A stretch of 41,309 bases of DNA from Methanosarcinaceae archaeon UBA470 (GCA_002508425.1 DAKU01000041.1:1-41309), one strand, 5' to 3'; counted from the first letter of the stretch, positions 9,058 through 17,659 are shown. Made by a program: numbers and translations. Notes: generated by a model not told the origin, from the sequence alone.

Positions 9058-9621
9058 TCAAAGATGCATATTGGAAAAAAATTCCTCACTCCAATCCACA
9101 GAACCAGGTTTGTATTTTGCCATCAGTTCTTCATCCTGCCCTTTTAGCACTGCATCGAGGATCTCCGCAATGTCCGTAATGGTTTCCTCAATTGTCTGGT
9201 TAGTGGTGTCGATTTCAAATACTTTGTCACACCACTCCACTGATTCGAACAGGATCACATCCAGAGCCTCTGCTTCCAGGTTTTCCTGCATCTTATTTTC
9301 AGAATAGTTCCTTTGCTGAAGCCTCTCCCGCAGCTTTTCAGGAGATGTACGTAGCACTATCACAATATCGGCAATGTGGTGGGAAAGATGGCTGTCCAGT
9401 ATAGTAACAGGGCTGGACCTGTCAACTTTTTCCATGACCCGCTGCTCCACAAGGTCCATGTCAGCCACAACACAGTCTCTTTCGGCATCCACCTCGAAAT
9501 AAAGTTTTTCGTCTTTAATAAGTTCATTGAGGTGGATTATCTGATATCGTGGCTTTTTTTCTAGCTGCAATGTGACCGATGTTTTACCCGTTCCTGGTGT
9601 TCCTGTGATCCCGACAAGCAT
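9058..9621 (-). CDS. Fap7-type adenylate kinase family protein
   Basis: A 187-residue P-loop kinase with GTPGTGKT at residues 7-14, LNELIKDEKLYFEVD, DSHLSHH, and VLRTSPEKLRERLQQRNY (the LID/NMP-like region), ending VDWSEEFF. This matches the archaeal Fap7/hCINAP (AK6) family, which has NMP kinase or ATPase activity and assists the final step of small ribosomal subunit maturation with uS11. It follows trpG by 24 bases on the same strand and may be read from the trp transcript, although its role is in ribosome assembly rather than tryptophan synthesis. Confidence 0.88.
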   Translation of the reverse strand: MLVGITGTPGTGKTSVTLQLEKKPRYQIIHLNELIKDEKLYFEVDAERDCVVADMDLVEQRVMEKVDRSSPVTILDSHLSHHIADIVIVLRTSPEKLRERLQQRNYSENKMQENLEAEALDVILFESVEWCDKVFEIDTTNQTIEETITDIAEILDAVLKGQDEELMAKYKPGSVDWSEEFFSNMHL

Positions 9622-9645
9622 GATTTCAAATAAACCCGAAAAGGC

Positions 9646-10233
9646 TTAATCCTTGTGCATGCCGGCCATCTTGAGGAAATTCTCGACGATCTTCATCCCG
9701 CTTTCAGTGAGCACTGATTCTGGATGGAACTGCACACCGTATATGGGATACTTAATGTGCTCCACTGCCATGATAATGTCATCGTTTGTCTTTGCTGTCA
9801 CTTTAAGTTCATCTGCCAGCTTTTCAATGGCAAGGGAATGATATCTTCCGCCTTTGAAGGTCTGCGATACACCATCAAAGAGCGATGAATCCGCATGGAT
9901 AACTTCAGATGTCTTGCCGTGTATCGGGCCACTTTTTGCATGTCCTATGGTTCCTCCAAAAGCTGTGTTGATGGCTTGGTGGCCGAAACATACACCAAGC
10001 ACAGGGATCTCAGGGCCGAAATCCCTTATAATATCAAGACAAGTTCCCACATCTTCTGCCTTATGCGGTGTTCCCGGACCAGGTGATATTACGATGGCAT
10101 CTGGATTAATCTTCCTTACTTCTTCCGGAGAGATGGTATTCGGAACGACTATAGTATCCGGTTCGAATACTGAGACATAGTCCACAAGGTTCCAGACAAA
10201 GGAATCCTTGTTATTGATGAACAGTACCCTCAT
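9646..10233 (-). CDS. trpG: anthranilate synthase glutamine amidotransferase subunit
   Basis: A 195-residue class I glutamine amidotransferase that supplies ammonia to TrpE. The triad is visible: C82 in GVCFGHQ, H170 and E172 in QFHPES; SPGPGTP lies at 50-56. Its ATG overlaps the trpE stop by one base (TAATG), so the two subunits are coupled for a 1:1 complex. Length is typical. In some organisms this subunit also serves aminodeoxychorismate synthase; the operon context favours tryptophan. Confidence 0.96.
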   Translation of the reverse strand: MRVLFINNKDSFVWNLVDYVSVFEPDTIVVPNTISPEEVRKINPDAIVISPGPGTPHKAEDVGTCLDIIRDFGPEIPVLGVCFGHQAINTAFGGTIGHAKSGPIHGKTSEVIHADSSLFDGVSQTFKGGRYHSLAIEKLADELKVTAKTNDDIIMAVEHIKYPIYGVQFHPESVLTESGMKIVENFLKMAGMHKD

Positions 10234-11804
10234 TATTTCCCTCCAATAGCCTTTATCATTGCAGCCATTTTCCGTTCGGTTTCCAGATATTCGTACGTAG
10301 GGTCTGAATCTGCCACGATACCTGCGCCTGCCTGCACATAGGCAGTATTGTTCTTGATAAGGACAGTCCTTATAACTATGGCAAAGTCAGCGTCACCGTT
10401 CCAGGAATAATAACCAACGCCACCACCGTATATGCCCCTTGATGCAGGTTCCAGATCATCTATGATTTCCATTGCCCTTATCTTGGGTGCTCCGGATAAC
10501 GTGCCTGCTGGGAAGATGGCACGAGTAGCATCGAACTGATCACATTCATCTCTCAGTTTTCCACTTACAGTGCTCTCTATATGTTGGAGATGAGAATACT
10601 TGACAACACTCATGAGATCATCAACCTTCACGGTCCCGCCTTTTGAAACCATTCTCACATCATTGCGTCCCAGATCTACAAGCATTATATGCTCTGCTCT
10701 TTCCTTCTCATCCTGGAGCATGTGAACTGCAAGTTGTGTGTCCTCCTCTTCATCTTTACCTCTAGGACATGTGCCTGCAATAGGATTGCTGATGACCTTT
10801 CTGTTGTAGACCGTCATTAGAGTCTCGGGGCTTGCACCTACGATACCGATGTCCTTGAAGTTGAAAATATACATATAGGGACTTGGATTGATGTCCCTGA
10901 GCCGTATGTAAAGTTGCAGAGGAGTCTGACTCATTTTTACTGTGTACCTGCGCGAAAGCACTACCTGAAAAATATCACCGTCAATAATGTGCTGCTTTGC
11001 ATCCAGTACCGCCTTTTCGAAGCTTTCCTGATCGGTGCTGGGCACTGGCTCATCGGACTTTACCCTAGTCAGTATATCGGAACTAATACCTATTACAGAA
11101 GACATGTGCAGTGAGCGCTCCATGAGCTGCGCATCGGCTAAAGCGTGTTCATACACTGCTTCAAGATCACTCTCTTTTGTAACGAAAGGAGTAATGACCA
11201 AATATGTCTCGTTGGTAATGTGATCAAAGACAAAAGTCTTGGTCATTATGGCAAAATGCATCTCAGGAGTATCAGCATCCAGTTTCTTCTCTCTGCCGAT
11301 CCAGGAATCATATACCAGGTCATAACTGTTGTAACCTATGGCGCCTCCCAGGAATGTTTGCCTGTCAAAACGCTTCTGATTAAGGAGCTCAACATTGTTG
11401 CTTGTAGGGAATATGTCGCGGAATGTGGCAAGATCATCAGTTCCTTCCTTAGCTTTTACCCTGAACCTGCCTCCTATAAGAGATTCAGTATTTCCCATTG
11501 CCTTTACTTTATCATAGATGAACTTTGAAAGCTCGGAATTCTTCTGGCAATCAATGGTAAGATACTTATCCTTAATGTCCACCACGATTTCAGGCTCCGA
11601 ACCCACAAAAGAGTACCTTGCATGTCTTTTTTCTTTTTCCACCGATTCAAGAAGATATGAATAGTTTGCATTCTGCAATGTCGCGTACAGCTGCAAGGGA
11701 TTGCATACGCTTTCCACCTTTGCCATAAGTTGTACGATTGCAGGTGTTTTTGAGTTTTCAACAAGAGAAATAAAATCTTCTTTACTAAGATCGAATTCAA
11801 CCAT
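10233..11804 (-). CDS. trpE: anthranilate synthase component I
   Basis: A chorismate-binding enzyme of about 523 residues that makes anthranilate with TrpG. It shows the LLES motif near residues 51-54 used in tryptophan feedback inhibition, and the conserved catalytic half with SNPIAGTCPRG, MLVDLGRND and PAGTLSGAPK. I prefer ATG 11804, which has GGTG upstream and overlaps the trpF stop by eight bases; a GTG at 11810 is also in frame. It is the third gene of the trpDFEG cluster. Confidence 0.96.
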   Translation of the reverse strand: MVEFDLSKEDFISLVENSKTPAIVQLMAKVESVCNPLQLYATLQNANYSYLLESVEKEKRHARYSFVGSEPEIVVDIKDKYLTIDCQKNSELSKFIYDKVKAMGNTESLIGGRFRVKAKEGTDDLATFRDIFPTSNNVELLNQKRFDRQTFLGGAIGYNSYDLVYDSWIGREKKLDADTPEMHFAIMTKTFVFDHITNETYLVITPFVTKESDLEAVYEHALADAQLMERSLHMSSVIGISSDILTRVKSDEPVPSTDQESFEKAVLDAKQHIIDGDIFQVVLSRRYTVKMSQTPLQLYIRLRDINPSPYMYIFNFKDIGIVGASPETLMTVYNRKVISNPIAGTCPRGKDEEEDTQLAVHMLQDEKERAEHIMLVDLGRNDVRMVSKGGTVKVDDLMSVVKYSHLQHIESTVSGKLRDECDQFDATRAIFPAGTLSGAPKIRAMEIIDDLEPASRGIYGGGVGYYSWNGDADFAIVIRTVLIKNNTAYVQAGAGIVADSDPTYEYLETERKMAAMIKAIGGK

Positions 11805-12474
11805 TTGCACACCTTATCTGTGTAATGAACCTGCTCACTTTATCAGGGTCTTTCTTTCCATTTTTCTCAACACCCGATGCAACATCCACTGCATAGGGCC
11901 GTACTTCTTCCACTGCCTGGAACACGTTTTCAGGTTTCAGGCCACCTGCCAGTATCACCGGGACTTCCAGCCTCTCAACTATCTGCCTGCTCACAGACCA
12001 GTCATGCACAGTACCAGTTCCGCCTACCTGCCCGGCTTTGCTTGAATCAAGCAATATGCCATCGATAAAGTCATTCTCAAACAATCTGTGTATTGATGGA
12101 AGCATCTCTTCCACAAGGTTCTGTTTTCCAACAGGTATGGAGAAAGTTTTGATGATCTTCTGCCGGACATTGTCCCTTATATATTCAAGCTCTGAAAGGG
12201 CAGGGTCGTTATGCAGCTGGACGATATCTGGCCTGCATGTGTCAATAAGTTCCACGGCTTTCTCTCCGCTTTCCGGCATGATCACAAGCACAGAATCCAC
12301 GAATAGCGGCACCTGTTTTATAAGGGCAGATGAAGATGCAGCATCAAGCTTTCTGGGACTATCCACAGGTACTTCTGTAATAAACCCCACCGCATCGGCT
12401 CCGAACTTCACGGCCACTTCGATGTCTTCAGCACACTGCATGCCGCAAATCTTCGCTCTTACAGGAGCTCTCAT
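11797..12474 (-). CDS. trpF: phosphoribosylanthranilate isomerase
   Basis: A 225-residue TIM-barrel protein converting phosphoribosylanthranilate to the carboxyphenylamino-deoxyribulose phosphate. The N-terminal strand carries the catalytic cysteine in KICGM (residues 8-12), and ILLDSSK, GGTGTVHDW and LAGGLKPENV are the later family motifs. The start overlaps the trpD end by 47 bases; a GAAGGT site lies seven bases upstream of the ATG. Length is typical. Confidence 0.95.
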   Translation of the reverse strand: MRAPVRAKICGMQCAEDIEVAVKFGADAVGFITEVPVDSPRKLDAASSSALIKQVPLFVDSVLVIMPESGEKAVELIDTCRPDIVQLHNDPALSELEYIRDNVRQKIIKTFSIPVGKQNLVEEMLPSIHRLFENDFIDGILLDSSKAGQVGGTGTVHDWSVSRQIVERLEVPVILAGGLKPENVFQAVEEVRPYAVDVASGVEKNGKKDPDKVSRFITQIRCANG

Positions 12475-13486
12475 ATTCTAAACCTTCGAAGGTCTTGTCG
12501 CTGAACTGTCTGAGCTTTTCCATGGCCTTGCCTGAATCGATAACTTCTTCGACCATAGGTATAGCTTCCTTCAGAGAATCGGCTGCACCTGCAACGTAGA
12601 GTGCAGCTGCGGCGTTTATCACAATAAGATCTCTTTTCGGTCCCTTTTCTCCTTTGAAGATGTAGATTATGTCCTTCGCATTTTCTGCAGGAGTGCCGCC
12701 TACAATATCTGTGGCCTTTGCTCTCTTGATGCCCAGTTCTTCAGGGGAGATGATGTATGTCTTTATCTTGCCATCTTTAAGTTCCGCGACCTGGGTCTCA
12801 GATATATTGGAGATCTCGTCCATTCCGTCTCCGTGTACGATCATGGCCCGCTTTGCACCCATCTTCTTAAGTACCTGGGCGAAAACCTCACAGAGGCCGG
12901 GATCATATACGCCTAGAAGTTGTGCATCAGCACTTGCCGGATTTGTAAGAGGGCCCAGGATATTGAAAACTGTTCTTACGCCCAGTTCCTTCCTTATGCC
13001 TGCTACTCTCTTCATTGCCGGATGGAAAACAGGAGCAAGCATAAATCCGATACCAATCTTTTCGATTGACTCCTTTACGGATTCGGGGTCTTTGTCTATC
13101 TTTATGCCCAGCTGTTCTAGTACGTCTGCACTTCCGGAAAGGGAAGTGATGGCGCGGTTGCCGTGCTTTGCTACGTTCACTCCTGCAGCAGAAGCAATAA
13201 TTGCAGCAGCGGTGGAAACATTGATGGTCTTGTGCCTGTCAGCTCCCGTGCCTACAACATCCACAAGTGTGCCTTTTACATCAGGGCGTATGCTTCTGGC
13301 AGCTTTTTTCATGCCGCATGCAAACCCTGCGATCTCATCAGCAGTCTCACCTTTCATTTTCAAAGCCATGAGCAATCCAGCTATCTGGGCATCAGTAGCC
13401 TGTGTGAAAATTTCTGTGATCGCTTTCTCAGCCTCTTGCAATGTTAGGTTCTCACCTGCACTTACTTTTTGTATGTATGACTGCAT
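12428..13486 (-). CDS. trpD: anthranilate phosphoribosyltransferase
   Basis: A 352-residue enzyme joining anthranilate and PRPP. It has the helical N-terminal domain of the nucleoside phosphorylase-like fold, the PRPP loop VGTGADRHKTINVST (near residue 80), KHGNRAITSLSGSADVLEQLG, and the diphosphate-binding MKRVAGIRKELGVRTVFN segment. It is the first gene of the cluster; GGTG lies seven bases before the ATG. Its last 47 bases overlap trpF. trpC, trpB and trpA are not in the window. Confidence 0.96.
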   Translation of the reverse strand: MQSYIQKVSAGENLTLQEAEKAITEIFTQATDAQIAGLLMALKMKGETADEIAGFACGMKKAARSIRPDVKGTLVDVVGTGADRHKTINVSTAAAIIASAAGVNVAKHGNRAITSLSGSADVLEQLGIKIDKDPESVKESIEKIGIGFMLAPVFHPAMKRVAGIRKELGVRTVFNILGPLTNPASADAQLLGVYDPGLCEVFAQVLKKMGAKRAMIVHGDGMDEISNISETQVAELKDGKIKTYIISPEELGIKRAKATDIVGGTPAENAKDIIYIFKGEKGPKRDLIVINAAAALYVAGAADSLKEAIPMVEEVIDSGKAMEKLRQFSDKTFEGLEYESSCKSEDLRHAVC

Positions 13487-13490
13487 GACA

Positions 13491-13557
13491 ACACCTTTGA
13501 ATACATCAATGTTTTAATTTGTACATTGATGTATAAGCAAGTGAATTGTATATATAC
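13491..13557 (-). promoter_or_regulatory. trp operon promoter with 12-base inverted repeat operator
   Basis: Read on the minus strand, a TATA box (TATATATA, 13548-13555) is followed by a perfect 12-base inverted repeat, ATACATCAATGT (13501-13512) and ACATTGATGTAT (13523-13534), with a 10-base spacer, and then by the GGTG ribosome site (about 13493-13496) of trpD. The expected transcription start, about 25 bases from the TATA box, falls in the proximal half-site. A TGTACA hexamer (13520-13525), the core of the TRP box bound by TrpY in Methanothermobacter, overlaps this half-site. A repressor operator is therefore likely; TrpY itself is not in the window. Confidence 0.6.
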
Positions 13558-13659
13558 TTTCCTGTTGAACAAAAGAGCGTCAAAACATGTTAAAAGTCAA
13601 ATGAAAGACTAAAAATGGTTCAAAAGAATGCATTATATTTATTGAAATCAAATATGTGA

Positions 13660-14112
13660 ATGAGGGAGTTCAATTTGATATATATAGCAATAGATGGGGA
13701 CGATATTCATCAAAAATTCGAAAAATGCTTGCTTGAAAATGATGAAACGAACATCACCAGAACAAGTACGCAGATAACAAGTACAATTGATAAGATCGTT
13801 GACTATTTGCAGCATGAAAGCTTGAAAATTGTTTTTTCTGCAGGTGATTGCATATTATGCAAATGCAAAGCAGTTGATTTGATCGACTTGTGTAATTACT
13901 TAGATAAAATCGGAAATGTAAATACTGTTTCAGTTGGAGTTGGAGATACTTTGGAAAAGACATATGTTGCTTTTAAGTATGCCAGATCCATTGGAAGAAA
14001 TAGAATAGTAATCTATGCGCTAAGCAACAAATTAGAGGTATTTGACCTGAATACCATCGTTCCGCATTCATCCTGCTCTGTAGAAGGCCTTACTCCGTGT
14101 CTGGTGGAATAA
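13660..14112 (+). CDS. mCpol-like minimal CRISPR polymerase / cyclase-fold protein
   Basis: A 150-residue single-domain protein. Residues 7-16 (IYIAIDGDDI) look like the first strand and metal-binding aspartates of the Cas10/GGDEF palm; 57-66 (IVFSAGDCIL) sits where those families have GGDD or GGDEF; 91-114 (SVGVGDTLEKTYV...SIGRN) matches the C-terminal signature of Cas10, mCpol and GGDEF domains. The small size and lack of other domains fit mCpol, the minimal CRISPR polymerase, which makes cyclic dinucleotides in Panoptes-type defence. The signature is AGDC rather than GGDD: one acid is kept, the second replaced by Cys. ATG 13660 has no ribosome site, whereas in-frame TTG 13675 follows AGGGAG by six bases and fits the TATA at 13633-13640. 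It is alone; no membrane effector adjoins it. Confidence 0.6.
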   Translation: MREFNLIYIAIDGDDIHQKFEKCLLENDETNITRTSTQITSTIDKIVDYLQHESLKIVFSAGDCILCKCKAVDLIDLCNYLDKIGNVNTVSVGVGDTLEKTYVAFKYARSIGRNRIVIYALSNKLEVFDLNTIVPHSSCSVEGLTPCLVE

Positions 14113-14134
14113 GGCTTTCTACTTAATCTTAAAA

Positions 14135-15613
14135 TCAGCTTTCCTCTACCATCGCATATATCTTATCCATGTCCAGACAGCTGCGTACGATGTCGGCAAG
14201 CTCCTTGTATGCCTCTTCTTCGGTGGTCGCCACCTCAGGATGGAACTCCACACCCTTCTTTTCAGCCAAATAAATCATCAGGGCAGTTCTTACATTGCTG
14301 TTCTCAAACAGGCCATGGAGGTATGTACCTACGACAATTCCACTCTCATCGATGCTGCCATCATCACCAAAGGCAGTCCTTGGAGTCTCTGTCTTACCCA
14401 TGTGGATCTCGTATCCCCACACTTCCTCACCCTTGATATGACGGAATATGGGTCCCTCAGCAACTACTTTCTTTTTCACCTGAGTAGTAGTCTTCTTGTA
14501 CTCGCCGAAAGCTGTCTCCACGTCAAGCAGTCCCAGACCCTCATAATCTGCCTCCCGGCCGTTTTCTATACCAGAATCATGTAAGGTCTTGCCTAGCATC
14601 TGGTAACCGCCGCATATTCCAAAAATTGGTACCTTACCACACATTTTCTGGATCTGCTTATCCATTCCACTTGCCTTTAGGTCCAAAAGATCACTGATAG
14701 TATTCTTGGTACCTGGGATAATGATACAGTCGGGAGTTCCAAGGTCTTCATGCAGTTCCACATACCTCACTTTTGCCAGGCGCTCCAGGGGCTCGAAATC
14801 CGTAAAATTAGATATGCGTGGCAGTCTGATCACTGCAATATCGACATCATTCAGGCAGCCTGAAGAAGTATTCCTGCTTTTCGAAATGATGGCCATGGAA
14901 TCCTCGGAGGGGATATTGAGTTTGTAATAGGGCAATACACCCAATACAGGGATGTCAGTCATCTCCTCCAGTTGCCTCAACCCAGGCTCCAGGATGGCAG
15001 GATCTCCTCTGAACTTGTTGATAACGAAACCCTTTATGTTGCCGCGTATATCCTCGGGCAACAGTGCAACTGTGCCATAGAGACTTGCAAACACACCTCC
15101 AGATTCGATGTTGCCCACCAGAATGATGGGCGCCTGCGTAAGCCTTGCTGTGCCTACATTCACGATATCCCGGTCATAGAGATTAATTTCCGCAGCTCCG
15201 CCTGCTCCTTCCATGACAATGAGTTCGTATTTATCACCAAGCCTGTCCAGAGCCCCTTTTACCACTTCCATGGTCTCCGAGATCGAATCGTAGTAGTTCC
15301 CTGCCGATTTATCAGCAAATGGCTCACCTAGTATGATGACCTGTGAAGTCCTATCACCTTTGGGTTTCAGAAGCACAGGATTCATATCAGCAGTAGGATC
15401 AACACCTGCTGCCTTGGCCTGCACCGCCTGTGCTATGCCTATTTCCTTACCATCTTTAGTGATCCAGGAATTGAGACTCATATTCTGAGCCTTGAACGGA
15501 GCCACTCGGTATTTCTCTGAAAGGATCTTGCAAAGGCCTGTGACCATTATGCTTTTGCCTACATCCGAGGCAGTCCCCAGTACCAGTAATTTTTTAGTAC
15601 TTTTGCCAGTCAT
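14135..15613 (-). CDS. cobQ: cobyric acid synthase
   Basis: A 492-residue glutamine-dependent amidase (CobQ/CbiP) that amidates four carboxylates of adenosylcobyrinic acid a,c-diamide. The N-terminal dethiobiotin synthetase-like domain has the P-loop GTASDVGKS (residues 13-21) and APFKAQNMSLNS; the C-terminal type I amidotransferase domain has FGICGGYQML with the nucleophilic Cys and GTYLHGLF with the catalytic His. ATG 15613 is preferred over the TTG at 15622. It is divergent from the cbi operon, sharing a 120-base promoter region. Confidence 0.95.
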   Translation of the reverse strand: MTGKSTKKLLVLGTASDVGKSIMVTGLCKILSEKYRVAPFKAQNMSLNSWITKDGKEIGIAQAVQAKAAGVDPTADMNPVLLKPKGDRTSQVIILGEPFADKSAGNYYDSISETMEVVKGALDRLGDKYELIVMEGAGGAAEINLYDRDIVNVGTARLTQAPIILVGNIESGGVFASLYGTVALLPEDIRGNIKGFVINKFRGDPAILEPGLRQLEEMTDIPVLGVLPYYKLNIPSEDSMAIISKSRNTSSGCLNDVDIAVIRLPRISNFTDFEPLERLAKVRYVELHEDLGTPDCIIIPGTKNTISDLLDLKASGMDKQIQKMCGKVPIFGICGGYQMLGKTLHDSGIENGREADYEGLGLLDVETAFGEYKKTTTQVKKKVVAEGPIFRHIKGEEVWGYEIHMGKTETPRTAFGDDGSIDESGIVVGTYLHGLFENSNVRTALMIYLAEKKGVEFHPEVATTEEEAYKELADIVRSCLDMDKIYAMVEES

Positions 15614-15683
15614 ATCCAACAACCTTTTAACATGGAAAGCTTTTGTGTTAACGAAGATTTCTCACAAGTTTTATGAGGAACAA

Positions 15684-15733
15684 CTTATATCTACTTAACT
15701 CCAGAACTCCAGTTTACTTAAATTAGGTGGAAC
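15684..15733 (+). promoter_or_regulatory. promoter and ribosome site of the cbi operon
   Basis: A TATA element TTATATC (15685-15691) lies 43 bases before the cbiT ATG, and AGGTGG ends just before it (15725-15730). The predicted transcript starts near 15714. No cobalamin riboswitch fold is recognisable in the short leader. Confidence 0.45.
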
Positions 15734-16285
15734 ATGTTTGATCTTTTACGTGTAAGCGGTGGCCCAACAAAACCGGAAATAATCGCTATCGCTATCTCTA
15801 AGTTAGGACTAAGGGACGGCGATATGTTCTTTGATGTAGGGTGTGGCACAGGTGCTGTGTCGATAGAAGCAAGTTCACTTGTTAAGAACCTTCACATCAC
15901 TGCAATAGATGCAAGGACAGAAGCTATTGAAGTAGCAGAGAAAAATTTCGAAGCATTTAAGATACCGAATGTGAATCTGGTTTTCGGTGAATCCTCTGAG
16001 GTCATCACTCAAGCGGAAAAAGTAGATTGCGCTTTCGTAGGTGGATCTAAGAACATCCTGGAGGTACTGGATGCTCTTGCAGCAAAAAATGCCCGTAGTA
16101 TAGTCGTGGACGCTGTGCGTATCGAGACCGTAGTAAGGGTTATACAGAGGATGAAGGAGCTTGGCATATTCCGTGAGGTGCTACATGTGATAGTATCCCG
16201 TGGAGTAGATCTTGTTGGTGAGACAATGTTCAAGCCTGAAAATCCGGTGTATATCATTGTCGGAGGAACAGACAAAACGAATTAA
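15734..16285 (+). CDS. cbiT: cobalt-precorrin-6B C15-methyltransferase (decarboxylating)
   Basis: A 183-residue class I SAM methyltransferase that methylates C15 and decarboxylates the C12 acetate in the anaerobic cobalamin pathway. SGGPTKPEI at the N-terminus and the SAM loop DVGCGTG (residues 34-40) are the CbiT hallmarks, followed by AIDA (acidic end of strand 2) and AFVGGSKN. It is the stand-alone CbiT form; the partner CbiE is not in the window. First gene of the operon, 16 bases before cbiL. Confidence 0.94.
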   Translation: MFDLLRVSGGPTKPEIIAIAISKLGLRDGDMFFDVGCGTGAVSIEASSLVKNLHITAIDARTEAIEVAEKNFEAFKIPNVNLVFGESSEVITQAEKVDCAFVGGSKNILEVLDALAAKNARSIVVDAVRIETVVRVIQRMKELGIFREVLHVIVSRGVDLVGETMFKPENPVYIIVGGTDKTN

Positions 16286-16301
16286 GAGGAGAATCATATA
16301 A

Positions 16302-16913
16302 ATGCTGATTGGAGTTGGACTTGGACCGGGATCCCCGGAACTTCTTACATTGAAGGCTGTAGAGACCCTTAAGAAAAGCCACAAGGTGTATGTGCCCGGC
16401 AGATTGGCCGCCGAGCTTGTTGCCCCGTATGCTGAGGCGGAGATCCTTGATTTCCCCATGCTTACCGATTATAACGTCCTCAATGAGGTATGGACAAAGA
16501 ATGCCGAACTCATAGCAGAGGAATCCAGACATAACCTTGTGTCCTTTGGACTCATAGGGGATCCAAATTTCTTCTCTACATTTACACATCTGAAAAGAGT
16601 CATGAACAGGCTATACCCGGATGTTGAAACTGCCACAATACCAGGTATCAGTTCTATTACATCCTTTGCTTCCAGAGCCGATGCCGAGGTAGATGCTTCA
16701 TTTGAAGTAAGCGATGGGTCAGAGAAGACCTACAAGATAGTTCTAAAGGCAACCAGGCCACTTGAAATAATAGACTCCATGAAAAAAGAGGGTTACAATA
16801 AATTCACTTTTGTTCAGCGCCTTTTCATGGACGATGAGATAATCATCAAGGAAATGGAAAAGATTCCTGAGAAAGGTAATTACTTCAGCATAGTGTTCGG
16901 GCAAAAAGAATAA
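16302..16913 (+). CDS. cbiL: cobalt-precorrin-2 C20-methyltransferase
   Basis: A 203-residue tetrapyrrole methylase that methylates C20 of cobalt-precorrin-2. The family N-terminal motif GVGLGPGSPELLTLKA (residues 4-19), FGLIGDPNFFSTF and IPGISSITSFASRA are visible. AGAGGAG precedes the ATG. Slightly shorter than most bacterial CbiL. Its stop overlaps an ATG (TAATG), but the next gene probably starts further on. Confidence 0.93.
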   Translation: MLIGVGLGPGSPELLTLKAVETLKKSHKVYVPGRLAAELVAPYAEAEILDFPMLTDYNVLNEVWTKNAELIAEESRHNLVSFGLIGDPNFFSTFTHLKRVMNRLYPDVETATIPGISSITSFASRADAEVDASFEVSDGSEKTYKIVLKATRPLEIIDSMKKEGYNKFTFVQRLFMDDEIIIKEMEKIPEKGNYFSIVFGQKE

Positions 16914-16927
16914 TGGAGGATAAAATA

Positions 16928-17659
16928 ATGGCTCATAAGGTATATTTTGTGGGTTCAGGCCCGGGTAATGCTAAGTACATAACCGTCATGGGAAAGGAAC
17001 TTCTGGAACAGGCGGATCTTGTAATATACGCTGGTTCTCTTGTGAACCCGGAAGTGCTTAATTATTCAAATGGAGAAAAAGTAGACAGCTACGGGCTAAC
17101 CCTAGATGAAACAAACAAGTTGATGGTCGATGCTCTGAATGAAGGTAAAAAAGTAGTCCGTCTGCACAGTGGTGATCCATCTCTCTACGGTTCTATAGTC
17201 GAACAGATAGAAGAGTTGAAGAAGTTCGACGTAGAAGTAGAGGTAATTCCAGGCGTCTCCTCCGTTTTTGCAACTGCAGCAGCACTTAAGACGCAACTGA
17301 CCCTGAACAATGTTACAGAAACCCTCATTATCACAAGACCCGCAGGCAAGACCCTGGAAGAGGACCAGATCAAGGAGCTTTCTCGGCATAATGCCACAAT
17401 GGCGGTTTTCCTGGGCACACAGAAGATCGAGGAGATCATGAAAAAGGTCGAGTACAGTCCTGATACTCCGGTGGCTGTGGTATTCCATGCTTCCTGGCCT
17501 GACCAGAAAGTTGTCATCGGCACTGTGGCCGACATCGCTCAGAAGGTTAAGGATGAGGGCATAAAACGCTCAGCTATGATCCTCATCGGAGGGGTGGTAG
17601 ACCCCAAGAACTATGGGAGGTCTTACCTATACGGAGTAGCACAAGAACCGCTGTCATAA
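16928..17659 (+). CDS. cbiF: cobalt-precorrin-4 C11-methyltransferase
   Basis: A 243-residue tetrapyrrole methylase acting at C11. It begins AHKVYFVGSGPGNAKYITV and carries LVIYAGSLVNPEVL, VRLHSGDPSLYGS, IPGVSSVFATAAAL and TLIITRPAGKT, all CbiF/CobM signatures. ATG 16928 is chosen because GGAGG (16915-16919) lies eight bases upstream; ATG 16913, overlapping the cbiL stop, would add five residues. Its 3' end overlaps the likely start region of cbiG. Confidence 0.95.
   Translation: MAHKVYFVGSGPGNAKYITVMGKELLEQADLVIYAGSLVNPEVLNYSNGEKVDSYGLTLDETNKLMVDALNEGKKVVRLHSGDPSLYGSIVEQIEELKKFDVEVEVIPGVSSVFATAAALKTQLTLNNVTETLIITRPAGKTLEEDQIKELSRHNATMAVFLGTQKIEEIMKKVEYSPDTPVAVVFHASWPDQKVVIGTVADIAQKVKDEGIKRSAMILIGGVVDPKNYGRSYLYGVAQEPLS

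Noticed and set aside
12669..13517. Long open frame on the plus strand opposite trpD (282 codons)
   Set aside because: It mirrors the well-supported trpD gene codon by codon, has no family resemblance and no ribosome site.
13487..14134. CRISPR array or cas genes near the mCpol-like gene
   Set aside because: No direct repeats with spacers and no cas-like neighbours are visible anywhere in the window.
15696..15713. Repeated CTCCAG pair before cbiT
   Set aside because: Two short copies only; too little to call a regulatory repeat.
15614..15733. Cobalamin riboswitch upstream of cbiT or cobQ
   Set aside because: The leader is too short and lacks a B12-box-like core; only a TATA box and ribosome site are seen.
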